From Actinoplanes teichomyceticus ATCC 31121 (lineage in GTDB: Bacteria > Actinomycetota > Actinomycetes > Mycobacteriales > Micromonosporaceae): DNA of 64,000 nt. The position numbers were made by a program, and so were the translations under genes. Under the pieces are notes generated by a model that made no database searches, was not told the origin of the DNA, and saw only the letters and a list, made by a program, of their open reading frames with translations. The first letter of the stretch is position 1. Each line of letters opens with the position of its first letter. Shown piece after piece: positions 1 through 8,594 of the stretch. Location of the stretch: NCBI RefSeq assembly GCF_003711105.1, contig NZ_CP023865.1, positions 5,047,001-5,111,000 of the forward strand, read 5' to 3'.

Positions 1-810
1 ATGTCGCTGTACCTGAGCTTCACCGACTACGACATCCTCACCCCGTGGTCCGAGGTGAAGTGGATCGGCCTGGACAACTACCAGCGGATGTTCGGCGACG
101 ACCCGGCCTACTGGCACGCCGTCCGGGTCACCCTGATCTTCGCGTTCATCGCCACCCCGCTCAAGCTCGGTTCGGCGCTGGGCGTGGCGCTGCTGCTGAA
201 CCGCTCGTTCCGCGGCTCGGGCCTGTTCCGCGGGCTGTTCTACCTGCCGTCGCTGCTGGGCGGCAGCGTCGCCCTGGCGATGGTGTGGCACAGCATGTTC
301 GACCGCAGCGGGTCCATCAACGCGATCCTGGGCTGGTTCGGCATCGAGGGCAAGGCCTGGGTCAACGACCCGGACACCGCCCTGGGCACGCTGATCCTGC
401 TGGCCATCTGGCAGTTCGGCGCCCCGATGGTGATCTTCCTGGCCGGTCTCAAGCAGGTACCGAACGAGCTGTACGAAGCGGCCGAGGTGGACGGCGCGGG
501 CGCCCTGCGCCAGTTCCTCAGCGTCACGCTGCCGATGCTCTCCCCGGTCATCTTCTTCAACCTGGTCCTCGAGACGATCCACGGCTTCCAGGGCTTCACC
601 TCGGCGTTCGTGCTCTCCGGCGGCACCGGCGGTCCGGTCGACTCGACCCTGATGTACACGCTCTACCTCTACATCCGCGGTTTCGCGAACTACGAGATGG
701 GCTACGCCTCGGCGATGGCCTGGGTCTTCCTGCTCACGATCGGGCTGGTCACGGTGGTGCTGTTCCGTACCGGCCGGTTCTGGGTCCACTACTCGGACGG
801 AGACGACTGA
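1..810 (+). CDS. Sugar ABC transporter permease (MalF-type), 5' partial
   Basis: Inner-membrane subunit of a CUT1-family carbohydrate importer. The visible 269 residues contain at least five hydrophobic segments and the cytoplasmic EAA loop (EAAEVDGAGALRQF, about residues 159-172) that docks onto the ATPase. Family members run near 300 residues and start with a cytoplasmic tail plus a first membrane helix. Here the sequence opens inside the first periplasmic stretch (LSFTDYDIL), so the ATG at base 1 is probably internal and the gene is cut by the window edge. The stop overlaps the next start by one base (TGATG), so both permeases are translationally coupled. The substrate cannot be read from the sequence. 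Confidence 0.9.
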   Translation: MSLYLSFTDYDILTPWSEVKWIGLDNYQRMFGDDPAYWHAVRVTLIFAFIATPLKLGSALGVALLLNRSFRGSGLFRGLFYLPSLLGGSVALAMVWHSMFDRSGSINAILGWFGIEGKAWVNDPDTALGTLILLAIWQFGAPMVIFLAGLKQVPNELYEAAEVDGAGALRQFLSVTLPMLSPVIFFNLVLETIHGFQGFTSAFVLSGGTGGPVDSTLMYTLYLYIRGFANYEMGYASAMAWVFLLTIGLVTVVLFRTGRFWVHYSDGDD

Positions 811-1676
811 TGGTCACCGTGGTCGCCGGCCGCCGGCCGTTCACCCCGCGCTCGCTGATCCGCCCGGCGGTCCTGCTTCTGCTCACCGCACTGGTGCTGT
901 ACCCGCTGGTCTGGATGCTCGGCAGCTCGTTCAAGGCGCCCGAGGAGATCCTGAACAACGTGTCGGTGCTGCCGGAGAACTGGACGCCCGGCAACTACCC
1001 GGACGGGTGGACGCACTTCGACGTCGGCTTCGGCCGGTACTTCCTGAACAGTTTCATGGTGGCGGCGCTGACCGTGGTGGCCAACTGCGTGTCCTGCCTG
1101 CTCGCCGCGTACGCCTTCGCCCGCCTGCGGTTCCGGCTGCGCGGCTTCTGGTTCGCCATCATGATCGGCACGCTGCTGCTGCCCAGCCACGTGCTGATCG
1201 TGCCGCAGTTCGTGATGTTCCGGTCGTTCGGGTGGGTGGGCGGGCCGTGGCCGTACCTCCCGCTGATCGTGCCGCACATGCTGGCCACCGACGCGTTCTT
1301 CGTCTTCCTGATGGTCCAGTTCATGCGCGGCATCCCCCGCGAGCTCGACGACGCCGCGAAGATCGACGGCTGCACGGCGTACTCCGCCTTCCGCCACGTC
1401 ATCCTCCCGCTGTCACGCCCGGCCCTGGTCTCCACCGCGATCTTCTCGTTCATCTGGACCTGGAACGACTTCTTCCGCCAGCTGGTGTACCTCTCCGACC
1501 TGGAGAAATACACCGCCCCGGTGGCGCTGACACTGTTCATCGACTCCACCGGCCAGTCGGCGGTGGGCCCGATGTTCGCCATGTCGGTGCTGTCGCTCGC
1601 CCCGGTCTTCCTGTTCTTCGTCGCCTTCCAGCGCCTGCTGGTCGAGGGCATCAACACGACAGGCCTGAAAGGATGA
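810..1676 (+). CDS. Sugar ABC transporter permease (MalG-type)
   Basis: Second permease of the same CUT1 importer, 288 residues. An N-terminal helix (about residues 15-35) is followed by the periplasmic region SSFKAPEEILNN, typical of MalG-like subunits, then four to five further helices. The EAA loop reads DDAAKIDGCTAYSAFRHVILPLSRP (split here: DDAAKIDGCTAY, then SAFRHVILPLSRP). The start is fixed by the one-base overlap with the preceding permease. The stop overlaps the following gene by four bases (ATGA). The solute-binding protein must lie upstream of the window; no ATPase gene is nearby, which is usual for actinobacterial CUT1 systems sharing an MsiK-type ATPase. Confidence 0.92.
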   Translation: MVTVVAGRRPFTPRSLIRPAVLLLLTALVLYPLVWMLGSSFKAPEEILNNVSVLPENWTPGNYPDGWTHFDVGFGRYFLNSFMVAALTVVANCVSCLLAAYAFARLRFRLRGFWFAIMIGTLLLPSHVLIVPQFVMFRSFGWVGGPWPYLPLIVPHMLATDAFFVFLMVQFMRGIPRELDDAAKIDGCTAYSAFRHVILPLSRPALVSTAIFSFIWTWNDFFRQLVYLSDLEKYTAPVALTLFIDSTGQSAVGPMFAMSVLSLAPVFLFFVAFQRLLVEGINTTGLKG

Positions 1677-2959
1677 CGCTCCCGCACCGCGAGCACCCGC
1701 TTCCCCGTACCCCGGCGGCGTCCCCGGCCCCTTCCACCGCCCGGGCCGCCGCCGGCCTCACCACCCCCGGCAGGCCGGAAGCCGCCCGCGCTTCCGGCCT
1801 GCCGGAGGCCATCCGGACTTCCCGCCCACCGGACCGCGCCGCTGTCCCGGGCCGGTCCAGGGCCGCTGCGGACCCGCCCCGGCCGGACGCCACCACCGGC
1901 CCGGCCGGCTCCGATCCCACCGGCTCCCACGCCGCCACCAGCCCGGCGGCCTCCGACACCACCGGCGGCCCCGGCGGCTCCCCCGTCACCGCCGGCCCGG
2001 CCGCCTCCGACGCCACCAGCCGTCCCACCGACTCCCACGCCACCACCAGCCCAGCCCGCTCCGACGCCACCAGACGCCCCACCGACTCCCACGCCGCCAC
2101 CACCAGCCCAGCGCGCTCCGACACCACCAGACGCCCCACCGACTCCCACCCCACCACCAGCCCAGCCTTCTCCGACACCACCAGACGCCCCACCGACTCC
2201 CACCCCACCACCAGCCCGGCGGGCTCCGACACCACCGGCGGCCCGACCGGCCTCAGCGCCGCCGCCGGCATGCCGGAAGCGCCGACCGCTTACGGCGCGT
2301 CCGGCCTCCGGTCCGCCCTTTCCGGTACGCCGGCGGCCGGTCCCGTTCCCGGCGTCGCCTCTCCCGGAACGACCGACCGCCTGGACTGGCCGGCGGAGAA
2401 GGCGCCGCCGGCGCGGGCGGACTGGCGGGACCGGCTCACGCTCGCCACCGACCTCGCCCTGATCGGGATCGCGGTGACCGCCCTGGCGCTGCCGGTGGTC
2501 ACCGCCCCGGCCGCCCTGGCCGCCGGCTCGGCCGCGGTCCACGACCGCTGCCGGGACGGCCGGCTGCCCGGCTGGCGCCCGGTGCTCCGCCAGTTCCGGC
2601 GCGGCATCCTCCCCGGCGTCCCCGCCCTGTCGGCCGCCGCCGCCCTGCTGATCGACCTGATCGCCGTCCGCGGTGGTGGGGTACCCGGCGGCCCGGTCCT
2701 GTTCGCGGTCACCGGCGTGGTCGCCGTCTGGCTCTCCGGAGTCGCCGCGCTGACCCTGGTCGCCCTGGGCCGCGCCCCGGACCGCACCTGGCGTGCCGCC
2801 GCCGCTTGGGCCTGGGACCGCCCGAAGTGCGCCACCGCCCTGGCGGTGACCGGCGTGATCGCCTTCTTCCTGGCCCTGGCCGTACCGGTCACCCTCCCCC
2901 TGGTGATCGGCTTCCACCTCTTCGCCATCCACATGATCAGCGACCGCCTCGCCCGCTGA
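1673..2959 (+). CDS. YesL/DUF624-like membrane protein with long Pro/Ser/Thr-rich repetitive N-terminus
   Basis: 428 residues in two very different halves. Residues 1 to about 240 are low-complexity Pro/Ala/Ser/Thr/Arg sequence with an 18-residue repeat (TSPARSDTTRRPTDSH and variants). Residues about 243-428 hold four to five hydrophobic helices and resemble YesL/DUF624 proteins, which commonly sit beside CUT1 sugar transporters. It overlaps the permease by four bases (ATGA), so it is in the operon. A helper role in sugar uptake is guessed from family and context; no enzymatic motif is visible. The repetitive half is unusual because family members normally begin directly with the membrane domain, so it looks like a repeat expansion captured into the reading frame. 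A start further inside (ahead of residue 240) cannot be excluded. Confidence 0.65.
   Translation: MTLPHREHPLPRTPAASPAPSTARAAAGLTTPGRPEAARASGLPEAIRTSRPPDRAAVPGRSRAAADPPRPDATTGPAGSDPTGSHAATSPAASDTTGGPGGSPVTAGPAASDATSRPTDSHATTSPARSDATRRPTDSHAATTSPARSDTTRRPTDSHPTTSPAFSDTTRRPTDSHPTTSPAGSDTTGGPTGLSAAAGMPEAPTAYGASGLRSALSGTPAAGPVPGVASPGTTDRLDWPAEKAPPARADWRDRLTLATDLALIGIAVTALALPVVTAPAALAAGSAAVHDRCRDGRLPGWRPVLRQFRRGILPGVPALSAAAALLIDLIAVRGGGVPGGPVLFAVTGVVAVWLSGVAALTLVALGRAPDRTWRAAAAWAWDRPKCATALAVTGVIAFFLALAVPVTLPLVIGFHLFAIHMISDRLAR
1985..2235 (+). repeat. 54-bp tandem repeat inside a coding region
   Basis: Three to four copies of a 54-bp unit (one copy is 57 bp through an extra Ala codon), judged from the recurrent ACCGACTCCC at 2027, 2081, 2138 and 2192. 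Period lengths are multiples of three, so the frame of the surrounding membrane-protein gene is kept and each unit adds 18 residues. Confidence 0.85.
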
Positions 2960-3040
2960 CCGCGGACGGGCCCGGAGGCCATCTCGTCGCACGACCACCC
3001 GGGAAGAGCCGGCCCGCACCCGGCCCACGCCGCACTCTCC

Positions 3041-3290
3041 GTCCAGAGGAAACCCTCTTCCCGCGAGCTCCGGGACGGACCGTCCCGGATCCGCCCACGG
3101 CACACCCCCGTCCAGACGACGCCTCCGGTTCCGCGAACACTCGGACGAGCCATCCCAAAGCCGTCCAGGACACACCTTTGTCCAGACGACGCCTCCGGTT
3201 CCGCCAACACCCGGACGAACCATCCCGCAGCCGCCCACAAAACACTCCCCGGCCAGACGACCCCGGGTCCGTGAGCATTGCGGCGAAGCA
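3041..3290. repeat. Degenerate tandem repeat, about 70 bp unit
   Basis: Roughly four diverged copies of a 69-72 bp unit, anchored by GTCCAGA at 3041, 3110 and 3180 and a weaker copy near 3252. The middle two copies share CGACGCCTCCGGTTCCGC. No coding function seen. Confidence 0.7.
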
Positions 3291-3740
3291 ACCCCCTGTC
3301 GCCCGGAAGCGCATTCCGGCGCGGACGCATCCCGTGATGCCGGGCCGACCAGCCGGTTCGCATGCGGGCCGGGCCTCGCGGACGGAAGCGTCCCGAGGTC
3401 TTCCCCCCACCCTGCTGCGTGGACCCTCCGCCGAGCCCGGGACCGCGCACCACCGGTGGTCCACGTGACCCCGGTCACACTGGACAACCTTGCGGGGCAT
3501 TTCGGCCACTCAGCGGGTGACCCCCCTCCCGCCGAGCAGCGACGAAGACCGGTGCGCATACCTTCAGCTCCCCGCCCGCAACGCCCCTACCCACCCCGCC
3601 CACCACAGAGGCCACCGTCGCCCCCGCGCGGCCCGGCCGGGACCCACGGGGGACGAAGAACGTGAGTCCGTTCACCAGCCATGGGGCGCCACGGAGGCGT
3701 GAATGAGCCCGGCCGGTTGCCCGGGCCCGCGCGCTCCGGT

Positions 3741-3900
3741 TCGCCACCCGGACTGGCGCACGATCAGGTTCGTCACTCGAGCTGGCGCACGATCAGTTTC
3801 GCCACCCGGACGGGCACACGACCAGGTTCGCCACCCGGACGGGCGCACGATCAGTTTCGCCACCCGGACGGGCACACGAGCAGGTTCGCCACCCGGGCCG
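3741..3900. repeat. 29-bp tandem repeat, 5.5 copies
   Basis: Head-to-tail units start at 3741, 3770, 3799, 3828, 3857 and 3886, an exact 29-bp period. The unit begins TCGCCACCCGGACGGGC and ends with an ACGATCAGGT-like segment. Copies differ at a few positions and alternate between two subtypes. There are no spacers, so this is not a CRISPR array. Confidence 0.9.
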
Positions 3901-4587
3901 GAAGCGGCGTCGAACCTGCGGAAGCCATGCACTGCCAACCTTCCGCCCAGGGCCGTGGCCGGCTCGCGCGGCTGACCCTCATCGATGCGGCTCCGGCTGC
4001 GTGAACCGCGGGAAGCGTCGCCTCACAGCACCTTGCCGCCACCGGTTCACCACGGTCGCCGGGTCGTCTCCGCCGCCTGCCCTGCGCCTGCACCCACATC
4101 CCGTCCCGGCATGGCTCAAGCGGCGGATCAGCGCTACTCATCACCGACTCCATCGACCGTCGGGTGGTCGTGGCCGCCTCGACCGGAACGGGAGGTGCGG
4201 ACGCGCAAGCCACAACGCCGGATGCGCCCGTCGAGAGGACACTCCGCCGGATTTTCGCATGAGTCGCCCGCCTCGCACATGCGGTTTCGCTCCCGGCGGG
4301 TGACAGCGGCCGCCGCGGCCAAGACCGCTCGCACTGGCTGATCGGCGGGACCGCTAGGTCACGCCTGGTGACAACCCACAGGGAGTTTGGCCGCGCATTT
4401 TCTCGGCGCGACGGTGGACGGTTCCGTGGGTGCACGGTCGTACATCATCGGTTGGCATTTCGGCGCTATTCGGTTGCGCTGTTGCATGGGATCACCGGCG
4501 ATACCGGGATTTCCGGTGCCGTCGGGAAATGGGATTGGCATGATCAAATACTGACATGGCGGGAGTGGGGTGCGGGAGAATCTTTGC

Positions 4588-5934
4588 ATGGGGCAGTTGT
4601 CGCTGTTCGGCAGGGCTGAAATAGCTGCGATGCGCGATCGGGCAGCGTCGCGGAATTATTCGGCCGTTCGCGATGAATGGCGTCGTGAGCATGAGCGCCA
4701 CCGCGCGTGGGGTTTGCGGCGCCGCCATGCCGAGAAGCTGCGCCATGCGCTTCGGGAGGGCTGCGCTTCGCGGGTGGCGCCCGCCACCACAGGTGGCCCT
4801 GTCCGGCCCGTGACGCGGGCTTCGCGGGCCGGGGACGCGGTTTCGCAAGGAAAGTCAGGCGCTGAGCAGGCGCGGACGGGGACTGCGCAGGCAGAGATCG
4901 AGGCTTCGCAGGCACGCGTCGCCGGTCCGCGGGTTCCAGTTGAAAGTTCGCAGGCAGAAGCCGAAGCGCAGCCGGCACGCGCCGCAACTCCGCAGGCCGA
5001 GATCGAAGCTCCACGGGCACCGCCCGGGATTCCACAGGCACCGCCCGGGATTCCACAGACAACGACCGGAACTCCGCAGACAGCGGCTGACGCTCAGCAG
5101 GCACGGACCGGCATCTGGCAGGCAGAGACCGGGACTCGGCGGACAGGAATCGACACCCCGCAGGTAAGGAGCAAAGCTCCGGAGGTGGCGGCGTTTGTTC
5201 CGCAGGCCGACGCGGCGGCCCCGCCGCAGGCGGTTACGACCGGAACGCTCACGGTGCCAGCCCGACAGGTGCAGGTGACGCAGCCGCCGGTCTCGGCTGC
5301 CCGGCTCGCGTCCCATGCGGAGCGGGCTGCATCCGGAGTCACCACCTTGGGAATGGGAAGCACCCGACCTCACCGCCCCGGAGCCGGGAGGCCCCGGCCT
5401 CAGCGCTCCGAAAGGGGAAAGACCCGGCCTCAGCGTTCGGAAATGGGAAAGACCCGGCCTCAGCGTTCGGAAATGGAAGAGACCCGGCCTCAGCGTTCGG
5501 AAATGGGAGGCACCCGGACCCACCACTCCGAAATGGGACGCGCATGGGCACCGCCGCGGGGCGGGGGTAGCCGAACCAGCGACCTACGACGGGAAAGTGC
5601 CCGAACCTGCGACCGTGAGGCGGCGAGCAGCCGAACCCCGCAACCTCGGACGGAAAGCACCCGGGCCTGCTGCCGCAAGACGGAGAGCACCCGATCTGAC
5701 CGCCGCGAGACGGGAAGCATCCCACCCACCGCCGCGAGACGGAAAGCAGCCGAACACACCGGTTCGAGACGCCATCCCGGCTCACCGGCCGGGAATGGGC
5801 AGGACCAGGCCTCGCCGCCCCGCCGCGAACAGCTTTTGCTGGCTCTTCACAACGTGGCGTGTAGTCGGGGGCCGAGATACGCCGGGGCACCCGTCAGGGA
5901 ATGGGGGCAGCTCGATGCTGGCGGCGGCGCGTGA
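4588..5934 (+). CDS. Small conserved actinobacterial protein with repeat-expanded tail
   Basis: The first 70 or so residues (MGQLSLFGRAEIAAMRDR..., rich in Arg and Glu) look like a short conserved hypothetical protein that I associate with Micromonosporaceae; its function is unknown. ATG at 4588 is preferred over GTG at 4570 because GGGAG lies nine bases ahead of it. The remaining 370 residues are tandem repeat: first seven-residue units (TPQAEIE, IPQAPPG, TPQTAAD) encoded by 21-bp repeats, then ten-residue units (GKTRPQRSEM) encoded by 30-bp repeats. Normal-length homologues would end near residue 90, so the tail is probably a repeat array read through in frame. Whether the whole frame is translated is uncertain. 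Confidence 0.5.
   Translation: MGQLSLFGRAEIAAMRDRAASRNYSAVRDEWRREHERHRAWGLRRRHAEKLRHALREGCASRVAPATTGGPVRPVTRASRAGDAVSQGKSGAEQARTGTAQAEIEASQARVAGPRVPVESSQAEAEAQPARAATPQAEIEAPRAPPGIPQAPPGIPQTTTGTPQTAADAQQARTGIWQAETGTRRTGIDTPQVRSKAPEVAAFVPQADAAAPPQAVTTGTLTVPARQVQVTQPPVSAARLASHAERAASGVTTLGMGSTRPHRPGAGRPRPQRSERGKTRPQRSEMGKTRPQRSEMEETRPQRSEMGGTRTHHSEMGRAWAPPRGGGSRTSDLRRESARTCDREAASSRTPQPRTESTRACCRKTESTRSDRRETGSIPPTAARRKAAEHTGSRRHPGSPAGNGQDQASPPRREQLLLALHNVACSRGPRYAGAPVREWGQLDAGGGA
4850..5230 (+). repeat. 21-bp tandem repeat (heptapeptide coding)
   Basis: About seventeen diverged 21-bp units with recurrent GCAG or CACAG about every 21 bases (for example 4866, 4887, 4908, 4950, 4992, 5034). In the + frame they encode seven-residue units of the type xPQAxxx. 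Confidence 0.75.
5390..5770 (+). repeat. 30-bp tandem repeat (decapeptide coding)
   Basis: Near-identical 30-bp units between about 5390 and 5545 (GGGAAAGACCCGGCCTCAGC followed by GTTCGGAAAT), then more diverged 30-bp units to about 5770. The period is a multiple of three, so the frame is kept. Confidence 0.85.
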
Positions 5935-6805
5935 TGCCGGATGGGCCGCCGGCGATAATGTCGGCGTGGAGTATGTGTCCAGGGTGCCGGGTCCGCCGCT
6001 GGACGGGCTGATCGACGACCTCTACTACCTGGAGGGCGCCCCGCCGTACTCCCGGTTGATGCTGCCGGCGGCGCCCGCGCCATTGCTCATCGTCAACCTC
6101 GGGGCGCCGTTTCTCATCCGCGCAGGCACCGACGTAGACGCCGTGGAGTACGCCGACGGCTGCGCGGTTACCACGCCCACGCGTGCGTGGGAGTTCAGCT
6201 ACCCAACGCCGACCCGGTCCGTGGGCGTCCACTTCAGGCCGTGGGGGCTCGCACCGTTCCTTCCGATGCCCGCGTTCGAGTTATGCGACCGACCTGCGAC
6301 GGTGGGGCAGATCTGGGACCAGCCCTCTATCGCTGAGTTGCGACACCGACTGACCTTGGCGGACGCACCCCACGAGATGCTGATGTTGCTCGAGGAGGAA
6401 CTGGTGCGACGGCTGCGGGTGATCGACGGTCTTGACCTGGTCCGCCAGATGAGCAGCGCCGTCGCGGCGACAGGCGGGACAGTGCCGATCAGCGACATCG
6501 GGGTGGCGGCCCGCGCCAGCAGCACGTATCTGGCGAAGCGGTTCAAGGCCGTAGTCGGTGTCACGCCGAAACGGCTGGCTCGCAGCTACCGCTTCACCTC
6601 CACCGTGTTGGCGATCGACGTCGCAGCACCGATCGACTGGGGAGACGTTGCCGCTGGCGCGGGCTACTTCGACCAGGCCCACTTCGTGCGCGAGTTCCGG
6701 GAGTTCACCGGGCTCACGCCGACCCGGTACGCCGCAGTCCGGCGGCGATTCCTGCGCGATCATCCCGACCACGTCCTGGACGGCTGGCCGCTGCCAGCCG
6801 ATTGA
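5915..6805 (+). CDS. AraC-family transcriptional regulator
   Basis: 296-residue cytoplasmic regulator. The N-terminal half is a ligand-sensing region of the type DGLIDDLYYLEGAPPYSR...LLIVNLGAPF, which recurs in a family of actinobacterial AraC-like proteins. The last 100 residues form the double helix-turn-helix, with IGVAARASSTYLAKRFKAVV as the first and AAGAGYFDQAHFVREFREF as the second recognition unit, followed by the GLTPTRY signature. ATG at 5915 has GGGGG seven bases ahead and slightly overlaps the repeat-rich frame upstream. GTG at 5966 (VEYVSRVP) is an alternative with no ribosome-binding site. It lies 63 bp ahead of the DHFR-fold gene, which it may control. Confidence 0.88.
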   Translation: MLAAARDAGWAAGDNVGVEYVSRVPGPPLDGLIDDLYYLEGAPPYSRLMLPAAPAPLLIVNLGAPFLIRAGTDVDAVEYADGCAVTTPTRAWEFSYPTPTRSVGVHFRPWGLAPFLPMPAFELCDRPATVGQIWDQPSIAELRHRLTLADAPHEMLMLLEEELVRRLRVIDGLDLVRQMSSAVAATGGTVPISDIGVAARASSTYLAKRFKAVVGVTPKRLARSYRFTSTVLAIDVAAPIDWGDVAAGAGYFDQAHFVREFREFTGLTPTRYAAVRRRFLRDHPDHVLDGWPLPAD

Positions 6806-6868
6806 TTTCGTACAAGAGCGACAGTTCACGCCGCAGAAGACTTAGGACTCCGAACAGAGGAGGAGTCC

Positions 6869-7450
6869 GTGGGGAAAGTGGTCATGAACGCGTCGGTTTC
6901 GGTGGATGGTTTCATCGCGGCTGAGAACGACGATCCCGGTCCGATCTTCGAGTGGCTGGTCAGCGGTGAGGTGCCGTTGGACGACGGTGGCGTTCTGAAG
7001 GTGTCGCAGGCTTCGTTCGACTACGTCCGGCCGTACTGGGACGAGGTCGGGGTGACCATTGCCGGCCGTCACGCCTTCGACATCACCGACGGCTGGGATG
7101 GGACGCCTCCGAGTGGGATCGACCACGTGGTCGTGGTGAGTCACCGTGGTGCGCCCGAGGGCTGGGACCCCCAGGCGCCGTTCCACTTTGTCGACGGCAT
7201 CGAGGCGGCCGTGGCCAAGGCGCGGGAGCTTGCGGGTGACCGCACTGTCGAGTTCGCTGCTGGCGACGTCGGCGGCCAGGCACTCGCCGCAGGTTGGGTC
7301 GACGAGGTGCGCATGGACGTCGCACCCGTGGTGCTCGGGTCCGGTAAGCGTTACTTCGGCTCCGTCGACGCGCAGCACCTGCTGGAAGGCCCGGACGTAG
7401 TTGTTCAGGGCAACCGGGTGCTTCACCTGCGCTATCGGGTGCGCCGTTGA
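6869..7450 (+). CDS. Dihydrofolate reductase-fold protein (RibD C-terminal type)
   Basis: 193-residue soluble protein of the DHFR-like/RibD_C reductase superfamily. Visible marks are the opening strand and loop VVMNASVSVDGFIA, the GRHAFDITDGW segment, HHVVVVSH-like strand (DHVVVVSHRG), and the terminal VLGSGKRYFGS...HLRYRV region. Such proteins bind NADPH, but physiological substrates of this stand-alone subfamily are mostly unknown, and neither folate nor riboflavin synthesis genes are nearby. GTG start at 6869 has a strong AGGAGG-type ribosome-binding site. It probably shares a transcript with the AraC-type gene. Confidence 0.85.
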   Translation: MGKVVMNASVSVDGFIAAENDDPGPIFEWLVSGEVPLDDGGVLKVSQASFDYVRPYWDEVGVTIAGRHAFDITDGWDGTPPSGIDHVVVVSHRGAPEGWDPQAPFHFVDGIEAAVAKARELAGDRTVEFAAGDVGGQALAAGWVDEVRMDVAPVVLGSGKRYFGSVDAQHLLEGPDVVVQGNRVLHLRYRVRR

Positions 7451-7986
7451 CTGATCTGAGTGGGTACGCGAAGAAGTCCGCTGCGACGGTGACACGAGAT
7501 CGGGCGTCCGGCTGCGTTTGTGCATCGCTGCCCCGCCTGATTCGGGTGGCCCCCGGGATGTGGTGGTCGAGGTGACAACTCAGCGTTGTCGGGTACCACC
7601 GGGTTCACCGGGCTGCCGGTGCGGTGGTCAAGGGAACAAGAACGCCGACCATCGACAACCAGCACGCCTGCCGTCGGCAGCAGAGAGCCCGACCATCGAC
7701 GACGTGCACGCCTACGACGTGCAGGCGGGGTCGCCGCGTTTCTCGGGCGGAGGCCGCGCACGGACGTGGCGCCGGAGGCTCGGAGGCCCGTGCCCGGGCC
7801 GCGCCCGCGGCCGGCGCGACCCGTCAGGGACCTCGGTGGCAACGACCGCCCGCGGGCCTCGGCAGCAACGACGACCCACCGGAACCCCCACGGCAACGAC
7901 GACCCGCGCCACCGGCCCGCGGCAGCCCGCCCGGTCCCGTCGGGCGGCCCGCGCCGGCTCGGACGTCTGGTGATGTGGGGCCGGGA
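7451..7986. other. Gene-free region between convergent genes
   Basis: No convincing gene. The open frames here carry only Arg/Pro/Ala-rich shadow sequence. A perfect six-base inverted repeat, GACAAC-TCAGC-GTTGTC, lies at 7574-7590. It is too short and lacks a T-tract, so its role is unclear. Confidence 0.5.
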
Positions 7987-8454
7987 TCAGCTGCCCCGGC
8001 GGTGCTCGAAGATCAGGTATGTCTCGGTGCCCGCGACCAGCCGTGTCCCGCTGAGCCGTTCGGTGATCACCGAGCGCAGGTCGTCGACGTCGGCGGCCGC
8101 GACATGCAGGAGGAAGTCGTAGTCGCCGGAGATGAAATACACGTCGCGCACCGCTGGGATGCCGGCCAGGGATTCGGCGAACTTGCCGATCGCGTCGCGC
8201 GCGTCGGAACGGATCCGGACCGCGATCATCGCCTGGATGGGGCGGCCCATCCAGGCCGGGTCGACGTCGGCGTGGAAGCCGCGGATCGCGCCGATCTCGC
8301 GCAGCCGGCGGATCCGGGTGAGGCACGTGGACGGGGCGATGCCGACCCGCTCGGCGAGCGCGTTGTTCGGCAGGCGGCCGTCGGCGCGCAGCAGGCTCAG
8401 CAGTTCGAGATCGATGTGATCGAGACCTCGAACATCCTTCGGCAAGTCGCTCAT
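7987..8454 (-). CDS. Lrp/AsnC-family regulator, probably of alanine dehydrogenase
   Basis: 155-residue regulator: N-terminal winged helix-turn-helix (LDHIDLELLSLLRADGR, then NALAERVGIAPSTCLTRIRR) and a C-terminal RAM ligand-binding domain (about residues 75-150, VRDVYFISGDYDFLLHV, the Gly-Asp-Tyr-Asp motif of Lrp proteins). ATG at 8454 was chosen because the DNA-binding domain begins directly after it; the frame stays open to 8490. It is transcribed divergently from the alanine dehydrogenase gene with 140 bp between them, the arrangement known for AldR-type activators that sense alanine. Control of that neighbour is therefore likely but inferred. Confidence 0.92.
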   Translation of the reverse strand: MSDLPKDVRGLDHIDLELLSLLRADGRLPNNALAERVGIAPSTCLTRIRRLREIGAIRGFHADVDPAWMGRPIQAMIAVRIRSDARDAIGKFAESLAGIPAVRDVYFISGDYDFLLHVAAADVDDLRSVITERLSGTRLVAGTETYLIFEHRRGS

Positions 8455-8594
8455 CACACGCCGCTGCTTCGAACGATGTGCGGGCCCCATGTTACGAACA
8501 GAATCTTCTTCGCCCGACTTGCCGGTTCACTGCACATCGTTTCACTCTAACCGCATCCGCGTCATCCGAGGCGCCGGGCGAAAGGAACATCCCC

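Larger units (their letters stand above)
2960..4587. other. 1.6-kb gene-free stretch with degenerate repeats
   Basis: No frame here shows a recognisable domain, a good ribosome-binding site and normal composition together. The many open frames are the usual by-product of high GC. The stretch holds two tandem arrays (listed separately). From about 4340 onward composition becomes less GC-rich and promoter-like in front of the gene at 4588. It may be decayed coding DNA, but no protein remnant was recognised. Confidence 0.6.

Noticed and set aside
995..3559. Very long minus-strand open frame (over 850 codons) and other large frames opposite the permease and repeat region
   Set aside because: High-GC shadow frame: opposite clear permease and YesL-like genes, Gly/Arg/Gly-rich composition, no domain and no ribosome-binding site.
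3741..3900. Possible CRISPR array (repeat length 29 bp)
   Set aside because: Units are directly head to tail with no spacers, and no cas genes are in the window.
7624..8550. Plus-strand frame of about 300 codons covering the gap and the Lrp gene
   Set aside because: It is antisense to the clear Lrp/AsnC gene and low-complexity elsewhere.
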